Source of the DNA: Bacteroidota bacterium
Lineage (GTDB): Bacteria; Bacteroidota; Bacteroidia; Flavobacteriales; Flavobacteriaceae
Assembly (NCBI GenBank): GCA_027621175.1
Contig: JAQCCM010000001.1
Location: 124,001-188,000 of the forward strand
Direction of reading: 5' to 3'
DNA length: 64,000 nucleotides
Each line of letters opens with the position of its first letter. Position 1 is the first letter of the stretch. The notes beneath the pieces were generated by a model. It made no database searches. It was given only the letters and a program-made list of their open reading frames with translations, and was not told where the DNA came from. This document shows positions 40,794 to 52,389 of the stretch, piece by piece. Position numbers and translations under genes: made by a program.

Positions 40794-43556
40794 TTGAAAA
40801 AAGAAAAATATATTGAAATAAAGGGAGCGCAAATGCACAATCTCAAAAATGTAGATGTGCAAATTCCTAGAAACAAACTTGTGGTTATTACTGGATTATC
40901 TGGTTCGGGAAAATCTAGCCTAGCTTTCGATACGCTTTATGCTGAGGGACAGCGACGTTATGTAGAAAGTTTATCTTCGTATGCGCGGCAATTTTTAGGC
41001 CGGCTGAACAAACCCAAAGTTGAACAAATTAACGGTATCGCGCCTGCCATTGCTATTGAGCAAAAAGTCATCAGCAACAATCCACGATCTACTGTAGGAA
41101 CAACTACCGAAATTTACGATTACCTTAAACTTTTGTTTGCTCGCATAGGTAAAACATACTCCCCCATCTCTGGAAAAGAAGTCAAAAAAGATGACACCAA
41201 AGATGTTTTGGCTTATCTTAAATGCATGGATGAAGGCACAAAACTTTTAGTGCTCGCGCCAATACAAATTGCTAAAAACAGAACCCTACAAGGCACCTTA
41301 GACGTGTATAAACAGCAAGGTTATGCACGCCTTTGGTTAAACAATAAGATGGTACGTATCGACGAAGTCATACCCTCCAAAAAAGATGATATTTCGCTTA
41401 TTGTTGATCGAATTGTTTTAAAGCATGATGAAGATTTTTTCCATCGTGTAGCAGAATCCATCGAAACGGCATTTCACGAGGGCAGTGGAACACTGCGGGT
41501 TCATAATTTATCAAATAATGCGCAACGGGAATTTTCCAACAGGTTTGCACTAGACGGAATCACATTCACCCCTCCTAACGAACATATGTTCAGCTTTAAC
41601 AATCCGCTTGGCGCATGTCCAGATTGTGAGGGTTATGGAGATTTGATAGGTATTGACGAGCAACTCGTTATTCCAAATACAAACTTATCGGTGTTTGGTG
41701 AAGCTGTTGCGCCTTGGAAAGGGGAACGTTTGCAACGGTACAAAAACGACTTTGTAGAAAATGCCTATTTATTCGATTTCCCAGTACATAAGCCCTACTT
41801 TGAATTAAGTCAAACCCAGAAAAAAACACTCTGGGAAGGCAACAAATATGTGAAAGGGCTCAACCACTTTTTTGCGAAATTGGAAGTTAAAAACTATAAA
41901 ATTCAAAACCGTGTACTATTATCCCGCTATCGGGGCAGGACTGTTTGCAGTGCTTGTAATGGAAAGCGGCTAAATACAGCAGCTACTTACGTTCGTGTTG
42001 ACCAATATACCCTCTCTGATTTGGTTGATATGCCCATCGATGCACTAACCAAAACAATGTTGTCATTGAAATTATCGGAACATCAACAACACATTGCACG
42101 ACGGTTATTGGTAGAAATAAATGACCGATTGCATTTTTTAAATCAGGTCGGGTTGGGTTATTTAACCCTAAACCGAAGAGCAAACACGCTTTCGGGTGGC
42201 GAGTCACAACGCATTAACCTTGCAACATCATTGGGGAGTAGTTTGGTTGGATCGTTATACATATTGGATGAACCCAGTATTGGACTGCATCCAAAAGATA
42301 CGGCCAAACTGATTGAAGTACTTCTAAAACTGCGCGATTTGGGCAATACGGTTATTGTTGTGGAACACGACGATGATATCATGCACGCAGCAGATGAAAT
42401 CATAGATTTAGGTCCAGATGCAGGAGTTTTTGGTGGCGAAGTAGTAGCGCAAGGAAGCATTGAAAAAATACTTCAAGCCGATACGTGGACAGGGAAATAT
42501 CTCTCTGGAAAAGCTGTAATTACACTTCCGAAAAAGCGTAAAAAGCCCACGCATGAGTTACGTATCGTTGGTGCTAGAGAACATAATTTAAAAAATATCA
42601 ATGTGTCTTTTCCGTTGCATATGCTTACCGTTGTAACGGGAGTTTCTGGAAGTGGTAAAAGCACGCTTGTGAAAGATATTTTATTGCCCGCCGTAAAAAA
42701 GGAAAAAGATATTTATGGTGACAAATGTGGTGAGTTTTCTGCACTAGAGGGCGATTTGGATAGCTTTGATGACATTCAATATATCTCTCAAAAACCGATT
42801 GGATTATCCTCTAGATCTAATCCTGTCACCTATATTAAGGCGTATGATGACATTCGGAAACTTTATGCGCAACAAAGCGTTTCCAAACAGCGCGGGTTTC
42901 AATCCAAACATTTTTCATTTAATGTAGATGGGGGAAGATGCCCCAACTGTAAAGGGGAGGGAACCGTGAAAATTGAAATGCAATTTATGGCAGACGTTGA
43001 TTTGGTTTGCGATGAGTGCAACGGAAAACGCTTTAAAAAAGAAGTATTAGAAGTCAAGTTTGAAGGGAAATCCATTCACGATTTACTCACCATGAGTATT
43101 GATGAGGCTATTGCCTTTTTTCAGCTTCATAAACAAACCAAAATTGCGGACAGATTGCAACCCCTCCAAGATGTAGGCATGGGGTATGTTGCCCTAGGAC
43201 AGTCTTCCTCTACCCTATCTGGTGGCGAGGCACAGCGTATAAAACTGGCAAGTTTTCTACTCAAAGGCGCTCAGAAGAACAAGACCTTATTTTTATTTGA
43301 TGAGCCAACCACGGGGCTACATATGCACGACATCAACAAACTTGTTGGATCGTTTCGAGCTCTTATTTCGCGTGGGCATTCGCTTGTCGTAATTGAACAT
43401 AATATTGGACTCATAGAACAAGCAGATTACATCATCGACTTGGGTCCTGAGGGCGGTACAAAAGGAGGAAATATTTTAGCGACGGGAACTCCAGAAGAAG
43501 TAAATAATAACAAGAAGTCTAGCTTATACAACTACTTGTTTAAGAGAAATGCTTAA
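40794..43556 (+). CDS. uvrA: Excinuclease ABC subunit A (TTG start)
   Basis: [40 protein letters not shown]...[16 protein letters not shown]. Confidence 0.96.
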   Translation: MKKEKYIEIKGAQMHNLKNVDVQIPRNKLVVITGLSGSGKSSLAFDTLYAEGQRRYVESLSSYARQFLGRLNKPKVEQINGIAPAIAIEQKVISNNPRSTVGTTTEIYDYLKLLFARIGKTYSPISGKEVKKDDTKDVLAYLKCMDEGTKLLVLAPIQIAKNRTLQGTLDVYKQQGYARLWLNNKMVRIDEVIPSKKDDISLIVDRIVLKHDEDFFHRVAESIETAFHEGSGTLRVHNLSNNAQREFSNRFALDGITFTPPNEHMFSFNNPLGACPDCEGYGDLIGIDEQLVIPNTNLSVFGEAVAPWKGERLQRYKNDFVENAYLFDFPVHKPYFELSQTQKKTLWEGNKYVKGLNHFFAKLEVKNYKIQNRVLLSRYRGRTVCSACNGKRLNTAATYVRVDQYTLSDLVDMPIDALTKTMLSLKLSEHQQHIARRLLVEINDRLHFLNQVGLGYLTLNRRANTLSGGESQRINLATSLGSSLVGSLYILDEPSIGLHPKDTAKLIEVLLKLRDLGNTVIVVEHDDDIMHAADEIIDLGPDAGVFGGEVVAQGSIEKILQADTWTGKYLSGKAVITLPKKRKKPTHELRIVGAREHNLKNINVSFPLHMLTVVTGVSGSGKSTLVKDILLPAVKKEKDIYGDKCGEFSALEGDLDSFDDIQYISQKPIGLSSRSNPVTYIKAYDDIRKLYAQQSVSKQRGFQSKHFSFNVDGGRCPNCKGEGTVKIEMQFMADVDLVCDECNGKRFKKEVLEVKFEGKSIHDLLTMSIDEAIAFFQLHKQTKIADRLQPLQDVGMGYVALGQSSSTLSGGEAQRIKLASFLLKGAQKNKTLFLFDEPTTGLHMHDINKLVGSFRALISRGHSLVVIEHNIGLIEQADYIIDLGPEGGTKGGNILATGTPEEVNNNKKSSLYNYLFKRNA

Positions 43557-45000
43557 ATCGGTTTTGTAACATCTGATGTAATGTTGGAGACAGCTTTAAG
43601 CCAACTACTCCACTGGCATACATTGCCGTAATCATAATCGATTTAAGAATAATTTCCCAAAAAGGATGTGCGTTAAATTGCACAAAAGACATCCCCCAAA
43701 ACACGATCCCAATAAGCAAGAAAGCATAAAGCGTATGTTTTCCGTAGGGCTGTGATCCAAAATATGCATATACATATCCCATGCGAATAAACGTAAATAA
43801 GACCACCAGGGCCAGTGTAGTGCCTGCAGCACCGTTAATGCCAAATTTCGGAATGAATATAACATTTCCTATGACTACAAAAACGGCCATACATATGGTT
43901 AGCAGTAATGCCGTTTGGTATTTTTTTGAATTGATTAGAATGGTTGTAGAAGCCCCCGAACTCATAGAAACAAGTTTGGCAAAAGAAATCATCAATACTA
44001 CCCAAATGGCATTTCCGTAGCCCTTATCGTTTAACAATTCAAAAAGCGATGCTATATTCCCATTTACCAGAAGAAAAAACCATCCTGCTAAAAGCAATAA
44101 GTTTATGGAACTGTCCTTGTAAAGTTTTGCAAGCTGGCTTGTATTCTTTTCGTTTATGGCTTTTGCGATCATTGGGTTTAAAATCTGAAACAAGGCACGT
44201 CCAGGAACCTCAATAAGTGTAGCGGTATAAATGGCAACGGAATAAAAGCCTGTTTGACTAATATCCAAATATTGCGGAAGCATTGATTTATCGATGTCAA
44301 TAATTAAACTTCCCGCAGAAGCCGCTAAAATCAAATATAAACTATACCGTATGAGTTCGTTTAGGTTTTTAGGTTTTTGAAAGTTGAATTTTGGAAGTTT
44401 AATCCGGAATGCAATGACAACCATAAGTACCAAACGCAAATAGTAGAAACCCACAAGAAGTCCAAAAAAAGCATTTAAATCGATTATGTTCCCTGCATAA
44501 AGCAATAATAATATTAAAATGCTAAGTCGTGGATAAATTTCTTTGAGTGTATTCCCAAGGACGGATTTAAAATGAACCCTAGCCCAAGAATAAAAAACTT
44601 CAAAATAGGCGGTTGCAAAAGCAACAGCAAAAATCACCCAAGTATAAGTCCCAATAATGGGGTTTTTAACCGAGAGCAATGCAGCAACACTATCGTGAAA
44701 AAAAACAGCAACAAAACCCAAAGGCAACGCAATAAGCAAGGGCAGCAACACCACATAAGATAGAAATCCTTGCTGTTCGTTTTCGGGGTAACTGCTATGA
44801 AACTTGATGATGGTTTGTGCAACACCAAATCCAATAAGCGGCATCAAAAGGTTAGAAACGGACAACAAAAAAACGACCAAACCTTGCTTCTCAGCGCCAA
44901 AAAAATAGGGATATAAAACCAACGTATTCACAGCACCAATAGCAAAACCAAGCATGATACTGACTAAGTTTTTTGTAGATTGTGACGTAAGGTTGTTCAT
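43540..45000 (-). CDS. Polysaccharide flippase (Wzx/MATE-like)
   Basis: Multi-TM protein, oligosaccharide flippase-like N-terminus; operon with glycosyltransferase. Confidence 0.82.
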   Translation of the reverse strand: MNNLTSQSTKNLVSIMLGFAIGAVNTLVLYPYFFGAEKQGLVVFLLSVSNLLMPLIGFGVAQTIIKFHSSYPENEQQGFLSYVVLLPLLIALPLGFVAVFFHDSVAALLSVKNPIIGTYTWVIFAVAFATAYFEVFYSWARVHFKSVLGNTLKEIYPRLSILILLLLYAGNIIDLNAFFGLLVGFYYLRLVLMVVIAFRIKLPKFNFQKPKNLNELIRYSLYLILAASAGSLIIDIDKSMLPQYLDISQTGFYSVAIYTATLIEVPGRALFQILNPMIAKAINEKNTSQLAKLYKDSSINLLLLAGWFFLLVNGNIASLFELLNDKGYGNAIWVVLMISFAKLVSMSSGASTTILINSKKYQTALLLTICMAVFVVIGNVIFIPKFGINGAAGTTLALVVLFTFIRMGYVYAYFGSQPYGKHTLYAFLLIGIVFWGMSFVQFNAHPFWEIILKSIMITAMYASGVVGLKLSPTLHQMLQNRFKHFS

Positions 45001-46244
45001 GCGTTTTCCAATATGAGCGTTAAATAGTTTTCTGCTATTGCTTTACGTTGATAGGATTCTATTTTTTTAGTTTGAAATGGAATTTCAGTTGTTGTAAACC
45101 ACCGTAATAATGTGGATTTAATCAGCTCTTTCTCTTTAAAAGAGGCGTAAACACCCAATTCATGTAATGTAAATAAAGATTCCATATCACTGGGCTTAGG
45201 GCCAATTCCAAGCACGGGACGATTCGCCGCCATATATTCAAATAATTTTCCGTGGATGATGTTGTGTGTGTTTGGCATATCAATTCCCAACAATAATAGG
45301 ACTTTTGCGAGTGGCAAGCGCTTATCCAGTTCCATTTTTGATTGATACCCTAAAAATCTTACCCACTTTTCTATGCCAAATCTACGTACATCTTCCTTGA
45401 CACTTTCTGCGACCTTACCATAGATTTCGAGTGTAAATTGGGATGCAAAATCGTTGTTTTCTTGTGCGAGTTCTGAAATGGCTTCCCATAGTAGTATTGG
45501 ATTTTGCTGTGCTTTTAAACTTCCAGCATAGACCATCGCTTCTTTATTGTTTTTTGATTGTGGTAATATTTGTTCATAGCCGTTTGTGAAAACTGAAATC
45601 GCTTTGGTGTGTTTTTCAAATTCCTTTGCTAAAGACGGGGCAGTAACCACTACCCTATCTGCAGTTTTTAAAACGCATTCTTGCAACTGTTCGTGTTTCC
45701 GTTTTGTTCCTTTAATCATGGGTAAACTCTCGTTTTGGAAAAAACCCACCCATGGATCACGAAAATCCGCAATCCAATGCACGTCACATTCTTTTTTTAT
45801 TTTTAACCCAATGAGGTGCATCGAATGTGGTGGTCCAGATGTGATTAGTACATCAAAGGGTGTTTTTGCATGGGATTTTAAAACGGCTTTGGCAGCTGAT
45901 TTTGACCAAAACACGCGTGCGTCTGGAATAAAGAAATTGGCGCGTACATAACGCATCAAATGGCTTTTTATACTTTTTTCTTGTCCAACATTTTCGCCTA
46001 TTGCTTTTTTACTTTTTTGCAATGGCTCCCATCCATCAACATAAACCACATCAATACTCTTGTTTATTTTATATACCAATGCGTTGTCTGACTCTGCAAC
46101 TCGTGGAGTAGCAGGTGTGAACACTGTTATTTTCATCCCCTTTTTGGCAAAAAAGTTTGCAAAAAACAACCAACGCTGTACGCCCGAACCACCTGAGGGA
46201 GGCCAATAATAGACCACTAACGCAATATGTTTGAAATTATCCAA
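44997..46244 (-). CDS. Glycosyltransferase (GT4-like)
   Basis: YYWPPSGGSGVQRWLFFANFFAKKGMKITVFTP...YAGSLKAQQNP...GKLFEYMAANRPVLGIGP. Confidence 0.88.
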   Translation of the reverse strand: MDNFKHIALVVYYWPPSGGSGVQRWLFFANFFAKKGMKITVFTPATPRVAESDNALVYKINKSIDVVYVDGWEPLQKSKKAIGENVGQEKSIKSHLMRYVRANFFIPDARVFWSKSAAKAVLKSHAKTPFDVLITSGPPHSMHLIGLKIKKECDVHWIADFRDPWVGFFQNESLPMIKGTKRKHEQLQECVLKTADRVVVTAPSLAKEFEKHTKAISVFTNGYEQILPQSKNNKEAMVYAGSLKAQQNPILLWEAISELAQENNDFASQFTLEIYGKVAESVKEDVRRFGIEKWVRFLGYQSKMELDKRLPLAKVLLLLGIDMPNTHNIIHGKLFEYMAANRPVLGIGPKPSDMESLFTLHELGVYASFKEKELIKSTLLRWFTTTEIPFQTKKIESYQRKAIAENYLTLILENA

Positions 46245-48627
46245 TGGCTTTAGGTTTACGGAGAATCAACCCAATTATAAGTAAAAAAATCAACCAACCA
46301 GATGCCATAAATAGTGAACCACGACGAATAACATCAGGTTCAAATTTAAAAATCAACTCATAAGAACCCGCAGGAACAATAACGCCACGTAACAGGTAAT
46401 TTACTTTATAATGATGGATGGGTTTGTCATTTAAGTAAGCTTTCCACCCTTTTGGATAATGCATTTCAGAAAATACCGCAAGACGCTCATGATTGAGTTT
46501 TACATTATATCGCAATAGATTATTTCGGTGTTCCACTAATTTTATGAAATCAGAAGGACTAGATTTAAATATAGTTGCATCTAGTTCTTGTGAAAGTGCC
46601 TTTGACTTTGGATTTATTTTTCCCAGTTGCGTCATTTCCTCATTTGCTGAATGAACCTGAATGATTTCATCAACCAGCCAAGCAGCGCCCAATGTTGATT
46701 TACGTGAAGTATATCCATTTTCAAGGGCATCATCTAGTACATATTTGACATTTAACATATCTAATACAACACTGTCCTCTTGTTGAATATAAAAGTCATA
46801 TATTTCTTGAAGGGCTGCGGGTTTTGCACCGTGGTAACCGCCAATGGTACGGTGAAAATAAGCGGTTCGCGCGTTGGATACACCTAATCGAGGTTCAAAA
46901 ACACGATAGCGCGAGGTGTCTTTTAAGATTTCTTTGTCCTGAGGTGTAGCAATAAATGTCTTTTTATGTTGGTATGAAGATACAAATTGGTCTTCATCAA
47001 AGTAGGTGCGGTTTTGCATCCACAAATCGGTAAGTGCCAAAATTATTAATAGCGACAAAAACAATGTTGTCTTTATTTTTTTCTGCCAATACAAGAGTGC
47101 TACAACAACCAACACAACAACAAAAACAACGATTTCAATTATATCATCCAATAGAAGAGCTGCGCGTGCTTCCGTCAGCGGTTTTATTATTTCTGGGTAT
47201 TGAGCAAATGGTTCATAGGAAGATGTAAACGAAAAGAATCCTTTTGCGCCAGCCAACAAGAATAAAATTAAGGCTATATAAACGGATAACACATAAAAAC
47301 AGCGAAATAATTTTTGTCGGGTAATGCCATTGTCTTTCACCAAAAACTGTACGCCTAACATCGCTGCAAATGGTACACAAAGCATCATCATCATTTGTGC
47401 TGAACTGACAGCTCTGAACTTAGCATATAGGGGCAAATAATCTATAAAAAACTGCGTGAGTTCAGGAACATGTTTTCCCCAAGAAAACAACAATGAAATC
47501 CCTATTGTGGTAAGCAATATGATTCGCGTTTTACTGTTAGTTGTTAGCAGCCCAAGTAAGGCAAAAAACAACACTACTATACCTAAGTAAACCGGTGCGG
47601 CAACTATTGGTTGATCGCCCCAATACGGTCGTGCGTAGCTAAAAATAGTATTTGCTGTTTCAGCATCAAGAGAACGAAGAAACGTTACAAAATCACTATC
47701 CATAGGGAAGCTTGCGCTGGAGCTACCACCCACCACATTTGGCGCAAAAAACGTTAATGTCTCAAAAATACCATAACTGTATTCTGTAATATAATCAAAA
47801 GACAAGCCTGCAGTAGCTTCTTTGGGTGAGCCGTCGGGGTTGATTGTTAGTTCAGAGGCGCCTCTTGTACTAAACTTGGTATATTCCAATGTTGCCAAAA
47901 CACCTTGTGCATTGAGTAGAAATGCTATTAGTCCAGCTACCATCAATTTTCCTAAAGGTCTTAAAAGTAGCTGAAACCCGTCTTTACGCCACGTCCAAAC
48001 AGTCCAAAATAAGACTGAAATTGCAGCCATTATTAAGGTGTAATATGTCATTTGAAGGTGATTGGCATGTAATGATAATGCCAAGCCAAGCGCAAACCAA
48101 ATAAAACCCCATTTCTTTTTATCGATTAAAACTTGAAACAACCCTAAAAATACGATCGGAGCATAGGCCAACGCCATGGCTTTGGTGTTATGCCCAACCA
48201 TCAAAATAATAATATAATAGCTTGAAAACCCGTAAGCCAACGATCCAAAAATGGAGGTGGGAATAGAAAAACGCCTACTTTGGGCAAAGAGATAAAAAAA
48301 GAAAAGGTACAAAAAAAGCATATCGGCTGGACGGGGTAAAAAGCGAAGAGCACCATCGATATAGCGCAACACATCAAAAGGATAACGTGGTGTAATTTGG
48401 TAGGTAGGCATTCCCACAAAGGCATTGTCTATCCAATACGGTTCTTCTTCGAATTCCGCACGATGTTCTAAAACCTGACGTTGCATGCCTTTAAACTGAA
48501 CATGATCAGATTGAATGAGCGCTTTTCCAGAAAGAACAGGATAAAAATATAACAAAGAAATAGCTGCAAATAAGAGTGTCACAAACACGTGAGGCAGCAA
48601 AAAACGGAGCTTAAGAAGTTGCATCAT
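46237..48627 (-). CDS. YfhO family large membrane protein
   Basis: LYFYPVLSGKALIQSDHVQFKGMQRQ...; about 12 TM; C-terminal EMHYPKGWKAYLNDKPI...YLLRGVIVPAGSYELIFKFEP. Confidence 0.85.
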   Translation of the reverse strand: MMQLLKLRFLLPHVFVTLLFAAISLLYFYPVLSGKALIQSDHVQFKGMQRQVLEHRAEFEEEPYWIDNAFVGMPTYQITPRYPFDVLRYIDGALRFLPRPADMLFLYLFFFYLFAQSRRFSIPTSIFGSLAYGFSSYYIIILMVGHNTKAMALAYAPIVFLGLFQVLIDKKKWGFIWFALGLALSLHANHLQMTYYTLIMAAISVLFWTVWTWRKDGFQLLLRPLGKLMVAGLIAFLLNAQGVLATLEYTKFSTRGASELTINPDGSPKEATAGLSFDYITEYSYGIFETLTFFAPNVVGGSSSASFPMDSDFVTFLRSLDAETANTIFSYARPYWGDQPIVAAPVYLGIVVLFFALLGLLTTNSKTRIILLTTIGISLLFSWGKHVPELTQFFIDYLPLYAKFRAVSSAQMMMMLCVPFAAMLGVQFLVKDNGITRQKLFRCFYVLSVYIALILFLLAGAKGFFSFTSSYEPFAQYPEIIKPLTEARAALLLDDIIEIVVFVVVLVVVALLYWQKKIKTTLFLSLLIILALTDLWMQNRTYFDEDQFVSSYQHKKTFIATPQDKEILKDTSRYRVFEPRLGVSNARTAYFHRTIGGYHGAKPAALQEIYDFYIQQEDSVVLDMLNVKYVLDDALENGYTSRKSTLGAAWLVDEIIQVHSANEEMTQLGKINPKSKALSQELDATIFKSSPSDFIKLVEHRNNLLRYNVKLNHERLAVFSEMHYPKGWKAYLNDKPIHHYKVNYLLRGVIVPAGSYELIFKFEPDVIRRGSLFMASGWLIFLLIIGLILRKPKAIG

Positions 48628-48687
48628 CTTTCAAAAATACAACTCTATCCGTAACCTACAGAATTTATAATTCACGTATATTTGAAT

Positions 48688-49779
48688 ATGAACAAGTTTT
48701 TTACACACTTTTGTGCTGCAATACTTATCTTTTTTATGATCGGTAGCGTTAATGCGCAATACACGGATGTGATTAACAGCAACAGACCTAGTCAATCTAT
48801 GGGGGCGTTTAGTGTTGGTAAAAATGTTTACCAGTGGGAACAAGGTATTTCCTTTAGGCAAGGCGCTTTTGATTCGTTTTCTAATGCGTCTTATTCGGGC
48901 TTGGGTACACGAGTACAGCTTCGTGTAGGTGTTTTGAAAGAACAATTGGAGGTTCTTGGAACAGTAGATTACCAAATGGATGAGCTTATATATCAAAATG
49001 CTATTGGTAAAACCACAACCAACCGTAAGGGATTTCGCGATTTATCATCAGGAATAAAATACTTGCTTTACGATCCGTTTCGCAACACCGAAAAATATAA
49101 ACCAAACCTGTACAGCTATCATGCAAACAACCGTATTCGTTGGCGTGATTTGATTCCTGCCGTTTCTGTTTATGCTGGAGCGCAATTTTCAATAGATGGT
49201 ATCTATCCATATCAAGAGTCATTTTATAATCTTTTTAATTTTAATTATCGCCCCATTGCAGAACCGATTGTTTCCGTAACAGGAATGTTGATTTTACAAC
49301 AGCATCTAAGGCCTGGACTTGTTTTGGTACACAATGTAGGTATGCGATATATTACTGCCGATATCCAGCAAAAAAAACTAATAGGAACACTGACGTACAG
49401 CACGCGTGAAAATTGGTCTGTCTTTGGAGAGTATCAAATTGATGACAGTCCGCTATATCGCGATGTAACACTTGGCACAGGAATAGCGTACCTATTGACT
49501 GAAGACCTTCAAATAGACCTTGCCGTTCAGCACAGTATGAAAACTACGCCAAAACTTTTGACCGCTGGTATAGGTGTTTCATATCGGATTGATAAACACA
49601 ATATTTGGGTAGGACAACCACAAGATTTGAAAGACATCAAGCAAGCTCGGAATGATCGGAAAAAAGCATATGAGGAGGGAAAAACAGCCCGCAAAGCGGA
49701 AAAGCGAAACAACAAAGGGTTACGGAAATTTGATAAAAAACAAAAGCGCATTGAGCGCAAGTTAAATAAGATGCGATGA
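48688..49779 (+). CDS. Outer-membrane transporter-like protein with basic C-terminal tail
   Basis: Signal peptide IGSVNAQ; beta-strand-rich body; tail RNDRKKAYEEGKTARKAEKRNNKGLRKFDKKQKRIERKLNKMR. Confidence 0.75.
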   Translation: MNKFFTHFCAAILIFFMIGSVNAQYTDVINSNRPSQSMGAFSVGKNVYQWEQGISFRQGAFDSFSNASYSGLGTRVQLRVGVLKEQLEVLGTVDYQMDELIYQNAIGKTTTNRKGFRDLSSGIKYLLYDPFRNTEKYKPNLYSYHANNRIRWRDLIPAVSVYAGAQFSIDGIYPYQESFYNLFNFNYRPIAEPIVSVTGMLILQQHLRPGLVLVHNVGMRYITADIQQKKLIGTLTYSTRENWSVFGEYQIDDSPLYRDVTLGTGIAYLLTEDLQIDLAVQHSMKTTPKLLTAGIGVSYRIDKHNIWVGQPQDLKDIKQARNDRKKAYEEGKTARKAEKRNNKGLRKFDKKQKRIERKLNKMR

Positions 49780-50906
49780 TAGAGATTATTGAGGTTAAAA
49801 ACAGACGGCAATACCGCGAGTTTTTTCGTTTTCCCTTTGTGCTCTATCGCAATTGCCCACAATGGGTTCCTCCAATAACCAAAGAGGAAGAAGATATTTT
49901 TGATCCCAAAAAAAACAAGGTTTTTAATCATGCCATGGCACGACTGTTTTTAGCAACCAAAAATGGTAAAACTGTTGGACGTATTGCCGCGATGATTAAT
50001 TGGGTGGAAGTAGAAGAATTAAAAAAAACCAAAGTGCGCTTTGGGTGGTATGATACCATAGATGACATCGAAGTAAGCAAAAAACTTATTGAGGCAGTTG
50101 AGGGTATCGCTATCGCTGAAGGCATGACTTATATTGAAGGTCCGATGGGATTTTCTAATATGGATAAAGCCGGACTTTTGGTACAAGGATTTGAATATAT
50201 GAATACCATGATTACGTGGTATCATCACCCTTATCAAAAAGAACATTTAGAGCAACTAGGGCTTGTAAAACAAAGTGAATGGATTGAGTTTAAAATTGAC
50301 ATTTACGATGCCAAAGACGCTCCAGAAAAAGTAAAAAAGTTTGCCCAAGTAATAAAAGACAGATACAAGCTTAAAACCTTAAATTTTAAATCTACAAAGG
50401 AAGTTGAACCCCGCGTAGATGAAATGTTTGATTTACTTAATCAAACTTATAATAAATTGCAATCTTTTGTTCCTATTCAGCAGCATCAAATTGAACACTA
50501 CAAAACCAAATACCTACCATATGTACATCCTGATTTTATAAAATGTATTGTGGACGAAAACGATGAAATGATTGGATTTACCATTACCATGCCTTCGTTT
50601 ACGGCAGCACTAAAGAAAATCAACGGAAAGATGTTCCCGTTTGGATTGTATCATTTGTGGCGCGCGCAACGTAAAAATAGCCGAGCGGCATTTTATCTCA
50701 TTGGTATCAAAGACAGTTATCAAAACAAAGGCGTTACAGCCATTATTTTTCAAGAGATTCAAGAAATGTTTAACCGCCGTGGGATTACTGCCGTAGAAAC
50801 TAATCCTGAATTAGAAGAAAACAAAGCCATTCAAGCCCTTTGGAAAAACTATCAGCACGAGTTGCACAAACGTCGTCGCACCTATCGTAAAGAAGTACAC
50901 TTTTGA
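49776..50906 (+). CDS. GNAT-like acyltransferase-fold conserved protein
   Basis: GRIAAMIN...YIEGPMGFSNMDKAGLLVQGFEY...LIGIKDSYQNKGVTAIIF. Confidence 0.75.
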   Translation: MIEIIEVKNRRQYREFFRFPFVLYRNCPQWVPPITKEEEDIFDPKKNKVFNHAMARLFLATKNGKTVGRIAAMINWVEVEELKKTKVRFGWYDTIDDIEVSKKLIEAVEGIAIAEGMTYIEGPMGFSNMDKAGLLVQGFEYMNTMITWYHHPYQKEHLEQLGLVKQSEWIEFKIDIYDAKDAPEKVKKFAQVIKDRYKLKTLNFKSTKEVEPRVDEMFDLLNQTYNKLQSFVPIQQHQIEHYKTKYLPYVHPDFIKCIVDENDEMIGFTITMPSFTAALKKINGKMFPFGLYHLWRAQRKNSRAAFYLIGIKDSYQNKGVTAIIFQEIQEMFNRRGITAVETNPELEENKAIQALWKNYQHELHKRRRTYRKEVHF

Positions 50907-52297
50907 ATATCAACGAAACTATTGTAGCCTTATCTACCGTTCCGGGTGCTGCTGCTATTGCGGTAGTTCGCCTCAGTGGCGATGATGCCATTGCTATTGC
51001 CGATACATGCTTTCGCTCAAGATTTAATAAAAAACTTACAGCGCAAAGTACGCACAGCGTTCTCCTTGGCGATTTCTATCAAAACAACACGCTACTGGAC
51101 GAAGTCTTGCTTACGGTTTTTAAAAATCCAAACTCTTATACTGGTGAGGATGTGGTAGAAATTTCATGTCACGGCTCGGTCTATGTACAACAACAAGTGT
51201 TGCAAACGCTACAAGATTTGGGTGCACGATTGGCAGAACCGGGGGAGTTTACACTACGTGCGTTTTTGAATAAAAAAATGGATTTGGCACAAGCAGAAGC
51301 AGTGGCAGATCTTATCGCTTCTGAAAGTGAAGCGGCGCATCATATTGCGGTGCAACACCTAAGAGGTGGTATTAGCAGCAGTTTAGGCGAATTACGTGAA
51401 CGCTTGCTTTCTTTTGCTTCCCTCATTGAGTTAGAACTCGATTTTAGCGAAGAAGATGTGGCGTTTGCGGATAGAAAACAACTCAACGAATTGATTAGTA
51501 CCATTAAAAAAACCCTGAAAAATCTATTGGACTCTTTTGCTACTGGGAATGCAGTAAAAAACGGGATTCCTGTTGCCTTGGTGGGAAAACCGAACGCAGG
51601 GAAATCATCGTTGTTAAACGCCTTACTGGACGAAGAGAAAGCTTTGGTTTCGGATATTGAAGGTACTACCAGAGATAGCATTGAGGACACCTTGACTATT
51701 GGCGGAATTCAGTACAGGTTTATAGACACGGCTGGACTGCGTAAAACGGAAGATACGGTAGAAGCCATGGGCGTAAAACGGACGCAAGAAAAAATGGATA
51801 GTGCGTCCATCATTTTGTATGTTGTTGATCCGCAAACCCAAACCGCAACCGAAACAGTAGATGCACTGAAAAGCATGCACCGCGAAGACACTACCCTACT
51901 GCTTGTTATCAATAAAAAAGATTTGCTCTCTCATGAAAAAATCGAGCATTACACCAAAGCCTTAACAGCTTTGGCGGTGGAAAAACTTGTGTTTACGACC
52001 ATGTGTATCAGCACAAAAAGCAAAGCGGATATTGAAGCCTTAAAAACCCACTTTAGCGGACAATTGCAATGGAACACCGGAACTGCGCTTATTAGCAATC
52101 AGCGGCATTGGGCAGCCTTGCAAGCCGCCATGAAAAGCATAAACGAAGTAGCGCAAGGCATAGAAGAAAACCGCAGCAGCGATTTACTGGCTATTGACAT
52201 TCGACAAACACTTCATGAGCTTGGAGCCATTACTGGTGAAGTTACTACCGATGATATTTTAGGGAATATTTTTGCTAATTTCTGTATCGGAAAGTAA
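50903..52297 (+). CDS. mnmE: tRNA modification GTPase MnmE (TTG start)
   Basis: NETIVALSTVPGAAAIAVVRLSG...VALVGKPNAGKSSLLNALL...FIDTAGLRKTEDTVE...NIFANFCIGK. Confidence 0.96.
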   Translation: MNINETIVALSTVPGAAAIAVVRLSGDDAIAIADTCFRSRFNKKLTAQSTHSVLLGDFYQNNTLLDEVLLTVFKNPNSYTGEDVVEISCHGSVYVQQQVLQTLQDLGARLAEPGEFTLRAFLNKKMDLAQAEAVADLIASESEAAHHIAVQHLRGGISSSLGELRERLLSFASLIELELDFSEEDVAFADRKQLNELISTIKKTLKNLLDSFATGNAVKNGIPVALVGKPNAGKSSLLNALLDEEKALVSDIEGTTRDSIEDTLTIGGIQYRFIDTAGLRKTEDTVEAMGVKRTQEKMDSASIILYVVDPQTQTATETVDALKSMHREDTTLLLVINKKDLLSHEKIEHYTKALTALAVEKLVFTTMCISTKSKADIEALKTHFSGQLQWNTGTALISNQRHWAALQAAMKSINEVAQGIEENRSSDLLAIDIRQTLHELGAITGEVTTDDILGNIFANFCIGK

Positions 52298-52389
52298 TTA
52301 AGGATTTTTTTTCCTATCCACACCACCCACATTTTGTTTTTATTACATAAAGTTCATAATAGATTTTTATATTTACCAAAATGCATATT

